A model generated the notes under the pieces. It did no database searches, was not told the DNA's origin, and saw only the letters and a list, made by a program, of their open reading frames with translations. Position numbers and translations under genes: made by a program. From positions 62,001 to 126,000 of the forward strand of contig NZ_SSON01000068.1 of assembly GCF_029871245.1 (NCBI RefSeq): 64,000 nt of DNA. The letters are read 5' to 3'. How positions within the stretch are numbered: the stretch's first letter is position 1; each line of letters starts with the position of its first letter. Source of the stretch: Pseudomonas sp. BN102 (GTDB lineage Bacteria; Pseudomonadota; Gammaproteobacteria; Pseudomonadales; Pseudomonadaceae). Of this stretch, positions 37,748 to 48,134 are shown in pieces.

Positions 37748-39487
37748 ATGAAAGCCCATACCCTGCACAGCCAGCGGCTGCTGCGTGGCCAGGCGCCCTC
37801 CTACCAGCGCCTGCAGGCGCAACTGGCCGAAGGTCACCAGGAGCCGCACGAGACGCCGCAGATACTCCACTGCGGCTGGGGCCGCCTGCTCCTCGGCCAC
37901 ACCTTCCCCGATCCGGCGAGCCTGGCCCGCGAGTTGCTCGACGAGCAGCCCGGTGAGCGCGACATCGCCCTGTACGTCGCCGCGCCCCAGCAGGTGCTGG
38001 CCCAGGCACCGCAGCAACTGTTCCTCGATCCTTCCGACACCCTGCGCCTCTGGTTCCCCGACTATCGCCCGGCGCGCCGCGGCTTCCGCGGCTTCAGCAT
38101 CCGCCGGGCGCAGAGCGATGCCGACTGGTTGGCGGTCAACCAGCTCTACCGCTGCCGCGGCATGCTGCCGGTGGACCAAGAGGCCATCACTCCCCTGCAC
38201 CTCGGCGGACCGGTCTATTGGCTGGCCGAGGATGAGCGTGATGGCCAGGTGATAGGCGCCGTCATGGGCCTCAACCACCGCAAGGCCTTCCATGATCCCG
38301 AAGGCGGCTCCAGCCTCTGGTGCCTGGCGGTAGACCCGCAATGCAGCCGCCCCGGCGTGGGTGAAGCCCTGGTGCGACACCTGGTGGAACACTTCATGAG
38401 CCGCGGGCTGAACTACCTCGACCTCTCGGTGCTGCACGACAACCGCCAGGCCAAGGCGCTCTACGCCAAGCTGGGTTTCCGCGACCTGGCCACCTTCGCG
38501 GTGAAGCGCAAGAACAGCATCAACCAGACCCTGTTCATCGGCCCCGGTCCCGAAGCAGAGCTCAATCCCTACGCCCGCATCATCGTCGACGAGGCCCTGC
38601 GCCGCGGTATCGAGGTGCAGGTGGACGACGCCGAGGGCGGCCTCTTCAGCCTCAGCCAGGGTGGCCGGCGCATCCGCTGCCGGGAGTCCCTCAGCGACCT
38701 CACCAGCGCGGTGACAATGACCCTCTGCCAGGACAAGCGCCTGACCCATCGCGCCCTGGCCCGGGTCGGCATCCGCCAACCAACCCAGTGCCTGGCCGGC
38801 AGCGACGCGGAGAACGCCGCCTTCCTCGCCGAACACGGCAGCCTGGTAGCCAAGCCGGTGAACGGCGAGCAGGGCCAGGGCGTTGCCGTGGACCTGCGCA
38901 GCCTCGACGAAGTGAAGACCGCCATCGCCAACGCCGAGCACTTCGACAGCCAGGTGCTGCTGGAAAGCTACCACCAGGGCCTCGACCTGCGGGTGGTGGT
39001 GATCAACTACGAGGTAGTGGCCGCCGCCATCCGCCGCCCCGCCGAAGTGGTGGGCGACGGCCAGCACACCTTGCTCCAGTTGATCGAGCGCCAGAGCCGC
39101 AGGCGCCAGGCCGCCACCCAGGGCGAGAGCCGCATCCCCCTGGACGGCGAGACCGAACGCACCCTGCGTGCCGCGGGCCATGGCTACGACGACGTGCTGT
39201 CCGCCGGCACTCGCCTGGCCGTGCGCCGCACCGCCAACCTGCACACCGGTGGCACCTTGGAAGACGTCACTGCGACTCTGCACCCGGCCCTGGCCGAGGC
39301 GTCCATCCTCGCCGCCCGCACCCTGGAAATCCCGGTGGTGGGCCTGGACCTGCTGGTGCCGGCCGCCGACCAGCCGGACTACGTGCTGATCGAGGCCAAC
39401 GAACGGGTCGGCCTGGCCAACCACCAGCCGCAACCGACGGCGGAACGCTTCATCGACCTGTTGTTCCCGTTGACGCGAATGCCCTGA
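37748..39487 (+). CDS. ngg: N-acetylglutaminylglutamine synthetase (GNAT plus ATP-grasp fusion)
   Basis: Enzyme of 579 residues that builds N-acetylglutaminylglutamine. The N-terminal acetyltransferase domain (about 100-290) has RRAQSDADWLAVNQLYRCRG and LAVDPQCSRPGVGEALVRHL, the acetyl-CoA binding loop. The C-terminal ATP-grasp domain (about 300-575) has GSLVAKPVNGEQGQGVAVDL and VVGLDLLVPAADQPDYVLIE. This fusion is specific to the NAGGN pathway. It starts 4 nt after asnO. The product is then amidated by AsnO. Confidence 0.93.
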   Translation: MKAHTLHSQRLLRGQAPSYQRLQAQLAEGHQEPHETPQILHCGWGRLLLGHTFPDPASLARELLDEQPGERDIALYVAAPQQVLAQAPQQLFLDPSDTLRLWFPDYRPARRGFRGFSIRRAQSDADWLAVNQLYRCRGMLPVDQEAITPLHLGGPVYWLAEDERDGQVIGAVMGLNHRKAFHDPEGGSSLWCLAVDPQCSRPGVGEALVRHLVEHFMSRGLNYLDLSVLHDNRQAKALYAKLGFRDLATFAVKRKNSINQTLFIGPGPEAELNPYARIIVDEALRRGIEVQVDDAEGGLFSLSQGGRRIRCRESLSDLTSAVTMTLCQDKRLTHRALARVGIRQPTQCLAGSDAENAAFLAEHGSLVAKPVNGEQGQGVAVDLRSLDEVKTAIANAEHFDSQVLLESYHQGLDLRVVVINYEVVAAAIRRPAEVVGDGQHTLLQLIERQSRRRQAATQGESRIPLDGETERTLRAAGHGYDDVLSAGTRLAVRRTANLHTGGTLEDVTATLHPALAEASILAARTLEIPVVGLDLLVPAADQPDYVLIEANERVGLANHQPQPTAERFIDLLFPLTRMP

Positions 39488-39492
39488 TCCCC

Positions 39493-39554
39493 TGATGGGT
39501 ATCGCGGGGCTCGCGGAGCGATACCCATCACTCCGAGCAACCGATGGGTATCGC
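39493..39554. repeat. Palindromic repeat between ngg and the peptidase
   Basis: TGATGGGTATCGC at 39493-39505 is perfectly complementary to GCGATACCCATCA at 39518-39530. A third copy, CGATGGGTATCGC, follows at 39542-39554. Stem-loops here could stabilise the upstream mRNA or dampen downstream expression within the operon. The sequence differs from the other REP-like families in the window. Confidence 0.75.
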
Positions 39555-39626
39555 ATTGCTCGCGGAAAACCGCCCGCCCCATCCGACGGAAAGGGCTCCA
39601 CCCCATGGCCCCGCCAAGGAGACGCA

Positions 39627-40820
39627 ATGAGCAAGAGACTTCCCGAACCCGACCTCGCCTACCTGCAGCGGGTGTTGCTGGAAATGCTCGCCATCCCCAG
39701 CCCCACCGGATTCACCGACACCATAGTGCGCTATGTTGCCGAGCGGCTGGACGAGATCGGCATCCCCTACGAACTGACCCGCCGCGGCACCATCCGCGCC
39801 ACCGTCAAGGGCCGCCAGAACAGCCCGGACCGCGCGGTGTCCGCGCACCTGGACACCATTGGCGCCCTGGTCCGCGAGATCAAGGACAACGGCCGCCTGG
39901 CCCTGGCGCCGGTGGGCTGCTGGTCCAGCCGCTTCGCCGAAGGCAGCCGCGTCAGCCTGTTCTGCGAAAGCCGCGTGCTGCGCGGCAGCGTGCTGCCCCT
40001 GCTGGCCTCGGGACACGCCTTCAACACCCAGGTGGACAGCCTGCCGATCAGCTGGGATCACGTCGAACTTCGCCTGGACGCCTACAGCACCACCCGCGCC
40101 GACTGCGACAGCCTGGGCGTGGCCATAGGCGATTTCGTCGCCTTCGATCCGCTGCCGGAGTTCACCGAGAGCGGCCATATCAGTGCCCGCCACCTGGACG
40201 ACAAGGCCGGCGTGGCGGCCCTGCTCACCGCCCTCAAGGGCATAGCCGAGGCGCGCCTGGTGCCGCCCATCGACTGCCACCCGCTGTTCACCATCACCGA
40301 GGAAATCGGCTCCGGCTCCGCCGCGGCGCTGCCCTGGGACGTCAGCGAGTTCGTCGGCATCGACATCGCCCCGGTCGCCTCCGGCCAGAACTCCAGCGAA
40401 CATGCGGTAAGCGTGGCCCTGCAGGATTCCGGCGGTCCCTACGACTTCCACCTCTCGCGACACCTGCTGCGGCTGGGCGAGGAACACTCCATCCCGCTGC
40501 GCCGCGACCTGTTCTGCTACTACCACAGCGACGCCCAGTCGGCGGTCACCGCCGGACACGATATCCGCACCGCCCTGCTGGCCTTCGGCTGTGACGCCAC
40601 CCACGGCTACGAGCGTACCCATATCGACAGCCTGGAAGCCCTCACCCGCCTGCTCGGCGCCTACCTGATGAGCCCGCCGGTATTCGCCACCGATGCGGTC
40701 ACCAGCCAGCAATCCCTGGAGCCGTTCAGTCACCAGCTGGAACATGACGCACAGATGGAGAGCGAGACGCGGGTCCCGACGGTGGAAAGTCTTGTAGGAA
40801 AGGGCGAAGGCAACGCTTGA
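39627..40820 (+). CDS. M42-type peptidase of the NAGGN system
   Basis: Zinc peptidase-like protein of 397 residues. Metal-site motifs include VSAHLDTIGALVREIKDNG with the first His, ISARHLDDKAGVAALLTAL with the bridging Asp, FTITEEIGSGSAAALPWDV with the Glu pair, and YYHSDAQSAVTAGHD. The family (M42 aminopeptidase/endoglucanase type) here matches the osmoprotectant NAGGN-associated branch, found next to asnO-ngg in Pseudomonas. It is thought to degrade or process NAGGN or a precursor; this is not established from the sequence. ATG 39627 follows AAGGAGACGCA. Confidence 0.88.
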   Translation: MSKRLPEPDLAYLQRVLLEMLAIPSPTGFTDTIVRYVAERLDEIGIPYELTRRGTIRATVKGRQNSPDRAVSAHLDTIGALVREIKDNGRLALAPVGCWSSRFAEGSRVSLFCESRVLRGSVLPLLASGHAFNTQVDSLPISWDHVELRLDAYSTTRADCDSLGVAIGDFVAFDPLPEFTESGHISARHLDDKAGVAALLTALKGIAEARLVPPIDCHPLFTITEEIGSGSAAALPWDVSEFVGIDIAPVASGQNSSEHAVSVALQDSGGPYDFHLSRHLLRLGEEHSIPLRRDLFCYYHSDAQSAVTAGHDIRTALLAFGCDATHGYERTHIDSLEALTRLLGAYLMSPPVFATDAVTSQQSLEPFSHQLEHDAQMESETRVPTVESLVGKGEGNA

Positions 40821-40883
40821 TGGGCGCCGCACGGAAGGGCAAAGTGCCACGTAGGGACGCAATAACAACACCGGTGGTCGCCC

Positions 40884-43661
<2,778 letters not shown>

Positions 43662-43709
43662 CGCCGCACCGCGGCGGGGTTAGCATTCCGCCGCCGCTGG
43701 AGACACCTG

Positions 43710-43940
43710 ATGCTCATCCCCTTTGACCTGCTCGAAGCCGACACCCTGACCCGCCTGATCGAGGACTTCGTCACCCGCGAAGGCACCGACAATGGCGACG
43801 ACACCCCACTGGAAACCCGCGTCGAACGCGTTCGCAATGCGCTGAAGAAGGGCGAGGCGGTGATCGTCTACGACCCGGACAGCGAGCAGTGCCAACTTAT
43901 GCGCAAGCTCGACGTGCCCAGAGAATGGCTGGAGGAGTGA
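43710..43940 (+). CDS. YheU-family protein
   Basis: Small cytosolic protein of 76 residues: MLIPFDLLEADTLTRLIEDF, VTREGTD, and VRNALKKGEAVIVYDPDSEQ followed by CQL. This is the full YheU (UPF0270) pattern. It follows the hybrid kinase by 48 nt on the same strand. The function is unknown; proteins of this family are expressed widely in gammaproteobacteria. Confidence 0.88.
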   Translation: MLIPFDLLEADTLTRLIEDFVTREGTDNGDDTPLETRVERVRNALKKGEAVIVYDPDSEQCQLMRKLDVPREWLEE

Positions 43941-43943
43941 GCG

Positions 43944-44006
43944 TAGGAGCGAGCTTGCTCGCGAAACATCGCGCTCGGGCTGTTCGCGAGCAAGCTCGCT
44001 CCTACA
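43944..44006. repeat. Perfect 22-bp inverted repeat (Pseudomonas REP)
   Basis: The arm GTAGGAGCGAGCTTGCTCGC plus GA (43944-43965) is matched exactly by its reverse complement at 43985-44006. This is a common intergenic REP pair in Pseudomonas. A smaller hairpin (GGCGAACC-TGC-GGTTCGC) lies near 44070. Confidence 0.92.
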
Positions 44007-44148
44007 AGGGCCGTCCGAGCGCGGTGGTTACTCGCGAAAGGCAGCGCAGCTGCCCCTGAAGACCCGAATGGCGAACCTGCGGTTCGCTCAGCAATTGAAA
44101 TCGCCCCCACAGGAACCATGCCCTGGCCCGCCGCCTGGTGCTGAATGT

Positions 44149-45618
44149 TCAACGCGCCGCCGCCTGCGCCGGCTTGCCGAGGGAAACCCTGTGGGTCACC
44201 AGCGCCATCCGGGTGATTTCCACCTTCATCTTGTCCTTGCCCAGCAGGTAATCCACCAGCCGCTGCGAGAATGGCCAGTAGTTCAACTCGGCGGTCAGGG
44301 TGACGGGCCCCACGGCATCCGCCGGCACCTGGAAGGAGAACTCGCGGACGTCGTATCCCTTGGGCAGGATGCGGTTGTCCGAGAGGATCTGGGTGGCATT
44401 CCATACCGCGATATCCAGCTCCTGGCCGTCCTTGTCGCCCAGGTGGACCTTGAAATTGCGGGTATCAGGCTCGGTTGCGCCCTCCTTGACCGCCCCCAAC
44501 CGATAGAACTCCCGGCCCGAGCCATCCACGGCATGGAAGTCGATCCAGACCTCGCGGCCCTCGGGGAAACCGGTGGGCAGCTTGTGCCCGGCGCCGACAT
44601 TGGCGACCTTCACGCGGATCGATACTTCCTGGCCGGGTACCAGGACGTCGGCCATCGGCTCGAACTCGATCGTCGCCGCCCGGGCCAGGGATTCCCGCGC
44701 ACGCTGGGCCGCCTCCTTCTGTCCCAGGTATTCCAGTACCGCCGCATTGGCGCCGGTGAACCAGTGGGAGGCCACATCGGCGCGCTCAGGCCCCATGACC
44801 GCCGCCTTGCCGGCGAATCCCGGCATGTGGCAGCTCTGGCAGGTCTCACCATTGAAACTGTATGGGCTCTCCAGCCACTCATCGTAGGTGCGCTCGACGG
44901 CCACGGTGCTGAACGGGTGGGTCACGTTGTGACAGGTGGCGCAGAAGTCCGAGCGAGTGTGCAGGCTTGAGTAGACGGTGTCGTGGTAGGGCGACACCGC
45001 GTCACGGCGCGGGCCGAACTTGGTCGGCTTGCCATTGGCCCGCGGGCTCAACACATAGGCGCCGTTGTCCAGGCCGGTTCGTGCGCTGATGTTGTGGCAG
45101 GTTTCGCAATCCACGCCGGGCATGGGGTTGTTCCGGGCGGTGAACTCCACCGACGCACGATTGACCGTGGAATTGATCTGCCCCGTGGTCAGGCCGATGG
45201 GCGTGTGGCAACCCGTACAGAAGTTGTCGACCTTGCCTTCGGTCGCCTCGCTTGCTTTGCGCAGCAGCGCCCGATAGATGGGCTCATCCCAGGATTGGGA
45301 CATCATCGAGGTGCGCCACTGCTGGTAGATCTCCGTATGGCAGGCACCGCAGACCTGGGCATCGTCGAAATCCTTGGTACTCAACAGGACGTTGTTCGGC
45401 GTATTGGCCCGATGGGGGAAGAAGGGCAGCCCGTTCTTTTGCTCCATCAGCCGGGAGCGCGCCGGTTCCAGCCATTTGTCATTGATCTGGGGGGCTTCGG
45501 CGACCACCGATTGACTGACCAGCAGGATGACCAGGACGAAGCTGAACATCCTGAAGATCCCGGTGCCTGGATTCGCGGGGGTCGACGGATCAGATGACTT
45601 CCTTACCAAGCCGACCAT
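44149..45618 (-). CDS. Five-heme c-type cytochrome with C-terminal beta domain
   Basis: Exported electron-transfer protein of 489 residues. A signal peptide is centred on MFSFVLVILLVSQSVVAEAP. Five CxxCH heme motifs follow: CGACH, CTGCH, CETCH, CATCH and CQSCH, as in the cytochrome c554/cytochrome c family group. The C-terminal third is a beta domain beginning IRVKVANVGAGHKLPTGFPE, seen in multiheme cytochromes of metal- and nitrogen-cycling bacteria. ATG 45618 follows GAGGGAACGAC. No maturation or oxidoreductase genes are adjacent, so its donor and acceptor are unknown. Heme spacing suggests a periplasmic reductase subunit or an electron shuttle. Confidence 0.88.
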   Translation of the reverse strand: MVGLVRKSSDPSTPANPGTGIFRMFSFVLVILLVSQSVVAEAPQINDKWLEPARSRLMEQKNGLPFFPHRANTPNNVLLSTKDFDDAQVCGACHTEIYQQWRTSMMSQSWDEPIYRALLRKASEATEGKVDNFCTGCHTPIGLTTGQINSTVNRASVEFTARNNPMPGVDCETCHNISARTGLDNGAYVLSPRANGKPTKFGPRRDAVSPYHDTVYSSLHTRSDFCATCHNVTHPFSTVAVERTYDEWLESPYSFNGETCQSCHMPGFAGKAAVMGPERADVASHWFTGANAAVLEYLGQKEAAQRARESLARAATIEFEPMADVLVPGQEVSIRVKVANVGAGHKLPTGFPEGREVWIDFHAVDGSGREFYRLGAVKEGATEPDTRNFKVHLGDKDGQELDIAVWNATQILSDNRILPKGYDVREFSFQVPADAVGPVTLTAELNYWPFSQRLVDYLLGKDKMKVEITRMALVTHRVSLGKPAQAAAR

Positions 45619-46210
45619 GTCGTTCCCTCGCCGAAATCGAACAGCAGCAGGATGCAAGCACGAAGCAGCAGATTAACGGCAATATCCGCCACATTCGGCG
45701 CTTTACCCGAACTTGAGACTGTATCCCCCGCTCACGGGGTGTTAGTCAGTAGTAGAAGGGGGCCGTGCCATCGTCAAATTTCAGGCGAAGAATCAATCAA
45801 CAGATTCAGGCTCTATATCCATTTGAATTTACTTGGTTTATTTGCAGAAGATGGAGAAGAGAAAAGGCGATGAAATGGCGATAATTCCGCACCAGCGACA
45901 TCTCGGCCATATAAAGCGGCGGGAACAAAAAGGCCGCCATAACGGCGGCCAGACAAAGCACAGAGCACCAATAGACTCTGGAGTCAGAGTGTAGAAGCTT
46001 TGCTACGAATTGATGACAGAACTGCCATAAACCAGGTGCATTTCGTCGGTAATTTCGGCAATTTGCATGGCAACCGCTCTAACTCGCACATTCCGCTCCG
46101 GAATCGCTTTCCATTCGGTGCATCGCCCCACTCGCTGGCACCTCCCACCGCAGAAATTTCGTACAGCGCGGCAACCTTGAGTGCCTACAAACAGCCTCGC
46201 TAAAGTCCCT
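45619..46210. other. AT-richer gap of about 590 nt without a confident gene
   Basis: Base composition here is visibly richer in A and T than in flanking genes. Open frames exist on both strands (for example minus 46003-46296 and plus 46000-46203), but none has a family pattern and their coding sense is ambiguous. A minus-strand terminator is at 45926, so a short minus transcript or sRNA ending there is possible. The cytochrome promoter must lie in the part near 45620-45760. Confidence 0.45.
45926..45950 (-). terminator. Intrinsic terminator for a minus-strand transcript
   Basis: GGCCGCC and GGCGGCC form a 7-bp stem with a 5-nt loop. Read on the minus strand it is followed by TTTTTGTTCCC. No recognised minus gene ends just before it, apart from weak open frames near 46003. 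Confidence 0.7.
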
Positions 46211-46421
46211 GCCGTCGCGGCACTGACCGCGACCGGGTGTCGCAACCCGGACCTCACGCAGGACATGGTATGCCCTGTGGCTTCTTTGCCCTCCATGGCA
46301 GGCCGTGCAGGGAAGGCTTCGGCCTTGCCGGGTTTTCCTCGCGTGACCGGTTTGCGACCCCTGCACGGCCCGCCACCCTACCGTCCCGGACGGCAGGCGG
46401 CGGCTCCTCTACCACGTGAGG
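46211..46421 (+). promoter_or_regulatory. Highly structured leader RNA candidate upstream of three tiny genes
   Basis: Successive perfect hairpins occur on the plus strand. GTCGCGG/CCGCGAC spans 46214-46233. CCGGGT/ACCCGG spans 46233-46250. A 12-bp outer stem, GGCCGTGCAGGG (46301-46312) with CCCTGCACGGCC (46359-46370), encloses an AAGGC-TTCG-GCCTT hairpin (46313-46326, stable tetraloop) and a CCGG/CCGG stem. Small stems follow at 46381-46393 and 46406-46421, ending near the ribosome site of the first tiny ORF. This looks like a cis-regulatory RNA or an sRNA. I recall similar leaders before short Pseudomonas proteins but cannot verify this. Confidence 0.6.
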
Positions 46422-46431
46422 AAGCAAGGAT

Positions 46432-46509
46432 ATGCACTCCCCATTCCGTTCCGGAAAACCCAGGGTCACGGTGGCGTCACTCCGCAGCGCGGAGGCCCGT
46501 CATGACTGA
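46432..46509 (+). CDS. Candidate 25-residue leader peptide
   Basis: A short frame, MHSPFRSGKPRVTVASLRSA plus five residues, starts at ATG 46432 after GAGGAAGCAAGGAT and ends TGA at 46509. It overlaps the start of the next gene (ATG 46502) by 8 nt. The good ribosome site and the overlap support translation coupled to the downstream gene. The peptide is basic with no known family. It may be a regulatory upstream ORF. Confidence 0.45.
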   Translation: MHSPFRSGKPRVTVASLRSAEARHD

Positions 46510-46798
46510 ATTCAGGCCCGTCCCCGCGCCTTCCCAGCCTTACAACGACGTCCTGTTCATCAACGCGGGGGCGCCTTCGTCCCACCTGTTCGAAGCCGCC
46601 AGCCAGCGCATGGCCGCCCTCGGCGACCTGCTGCAGATGCTGGAGAATGGCACCCGCTTCACCTTCATGCCCCAGGAGACCGCCCGCCTGGCCTCGGCGC
46701 TCGGACTACTGCTTGCCGATGCCCGTGCACTGCACGAGGCGGCCTTCCAGCGTACCCAGGAGGAAGAGCGCCAGAAGCCGAAGGAGGTGAAGCCATGA
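46502..46798 (+). CDS. Small helical protein, DUF3077-like
   Basis: Protein of 98 residues: after a short Pro-rich start, LFINAGAPSSHLFEAASQRM, then AALGDLLQMLENG, then TARLASALGLLLADARALHE, and a charged Glu/Lys C terminus. It resembles short Pseudomonas DUF3077-type proteins by the LF-NAGAP/AS-R pattern; this assignment is from memory. GGAGG lies 6 nt before ATG 46502. The gene overlaps a leader ORF upstream (8 nt) and a 26-residue ORF downstream (ATGA). The function is unknown. Confidence 0.65.
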   Translation: MTEFRPVPAPSQPYNDVLFINAGAPSSHLFEAASQRMAALGDLLQMLENGTRFTFMPQETARLASALGLLLADARALHEAAFQRTQEEERQKPKEVKP

Positions 46799-46875
46799 AT
46801 CCGAAGTCGGGCTCCGCCACCGGGGAGGCCAGCCGCGCACCACCGACCGCCCGTCAGGTCGCCCGTCTTCAGTAA
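46795..46875 (+). CDS. Candidate 26-residue small protein with a strong ribosome site
   Basis: ATG 46795 follows AAGGAGGTGA, a near-perfect anti-16S match, at a suitable distance. The frame encodes MNPKSGSATGEASRAPPTAR plus six residues and stops with TAA at 46875. It overlaps the 98-residue gene by the ATGA quartet, a classical coupling arrangement. No family is known. It is too short for ordinary gene callers. Confidence 0.5.
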   Translation: MNPKSGSATGEASRAPPTARQVARLQ

Positions 46876-46964
46876 AGCGTCGCTCTGACCGCACGGCGCC
46901 TGGCCCGAACCATTGCACCTGGGGTCCAGCCTAATCCTCAGGACCTAACCAGGGATCTGCCGCC

Positions 46965-48134
46965 ATGATCAGACAGCGGCGCCAGCCTGCATCCCGCATC
47001 CCCCCGCCAGCACTCAGCTTCGGCATCGAGCAGGAGTTCTTCATCGCCGATCTGCGCAGCCGCAACATCGTTCGCCGACGCCCACGGCGCTTCTTCCAGG
47101 CCTGCCAGCAAGCCTTTGGCGAGCAGATCACCACCGAGCTGCTGCAGAGCCAGGTGGAACTGGTCACCCCGATATTCGACAACCTCGCCAGCGCCCGCGA
47201 CTGCCTGCTGGAAACCCGCGCCAGCCTGGGCGCCATAGCCGAGGACTTCGGCCTCGGCATACTCGCCAGCGGCACCCACCCCCTGGCGCTCTGGCGCGAA
47301 CAGGAAGCCACCCGTGAACCGCACTACGAGCAGTTGTTCGGTAACTTCCAGATAGTCGCCCAGCGTAACCTGCTCTGCGGCCTGCACATCCATGTCGGCG
47401 TGCCGGACGGCGTGGACCGCATCAGGGTCATGAACCGGGTAATGCCCTGGCTCCCGCTGCTATTGGCTCTCAGCAGTTCCTCCCCCTTCTGGGAGCGCAA
47501 GCGCACCGGCCTGATGAGCTACCGCCAGGCGGCCTACGACGAGTGGCCCCGAACCGGCATCCCGGACCATTTCAGTAGCGAGCGAGCCTATCGCCGCTAT
47601 GTCGAACTGCTGGTGCACACGGGCTCAGTGACCAGCGACAGCGATATCTGGTGGGCCATCCGCCCCTCGGTGCGCTTTCCCACCCTGGAGCTGCGCATCA
47701 CGGACGCCTGCCCGGTAGTGGAGGACGTCCTCTGCATCGCCGCCCTGTTCCGCGCCATGGTCCACCAGGCCGTCACCTCCACCTCCGGCATCGATCGTCA
47801 CAACGAGATGACCCGGCTGGTGATCGACGAGAACCGCTGGCGGGCCAAGCGCTTCGGCACCGAGGCCACCTTTCTCGACCCGGACAGCAGGCGCAATGTC
47901 GCCATCGCCCAATGGCTGGAGATGGCCGGAGCCCGCTTCGGCGAGGCCCTCGATGCCTACGACGACGGCGCGGCCATGGCGCGGGCCCGCAGCATCCTCG
48001 ACCAGGGCAACAGCGCAGCCCTGCAGCTGCGCCGCTACAACGCCGCACGGCGGATCGGACTGGCGCGCCGGCAAGCGCTGGTATTGGTAGTGGACGAGCT
48101 GATGGAGGTCTCGCGCCGCGGCGGTTACGCCTAG
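46965..48134 (+). CDS. Carboxylate-amine ligase, YbdK family (GCS2-like)
   Basis: Protein of 389 residues of the glutamate-cysteine ligase type 2 family. Visible parts are FGIEQEFFIADLRSRNIVRR at the N terminus with the substrate Glu, ELLQSQVELVTPIFDN, LCGLHIHVGVPDGVDRI, and RFPTLELRITDACPVVEDVL. YbdK has weak glutamate-cysteine ligase activity and its true substrate is unclear. The ATG at 46965 follows no strong ribosome site. It converges with the phospholipase D gene, overlapping by 4 nt at the stops. Confidence 0.87.
   Translation: MIRQRRQPASRIPPPALSFGIEQEFFIADLRSRNIVRRRPRRFFQACQQAFGEQITTELLQSQVELVTPIFDNLASARDCLLETRASLGAIAEDFGLGILASGTHPLALWREQEATREPHYEQLFGNFQIVAQRNLLCGLHIHVGVPDGVDRIRVMNRVMPWLPLLLALSSSSPFWERKRTGLMSYRQAAYDEWPRTGIPDHFSSERAYRRYVELLVHTGSVTSDSDIWWAIRPSVRFPTLELRITDACPVVEDVLCIAALFRAMVHQAVTSTSGIDRHNEMTRLVIDENRWRAKRFGTEATFLDPDSRRNVAIAQWLEMAGARFGEALDAYDDGAAMARARSILDQGNSAALQLRRYNAARRIGLARRQALVLVVDELMEVSRRGGYA

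Noticed and set aside
40821..40883. Gap between the NAGGN peptidase and the hybrid kinase considered as a separate promoter region with a small gene
   Set aside because: Only 63 nt with no convincing -35/-10 pair or start; it is most likely internal to the operon.
46003..46296. 97-codon minus-strand frame in the AT-rich gap
   Set aside because: No recognised domain, weak start, and competing frames on both strands. It overlaps the 5' part of the structured leader. Kept only as a possible decayed gene or transcript region.
46237..46419. 60-codon plus-strand frame running through the structured leader
   Set aside because: Its codons follow the hairpin arms rather than a protein pattern. The region is better explained as structured RNA.
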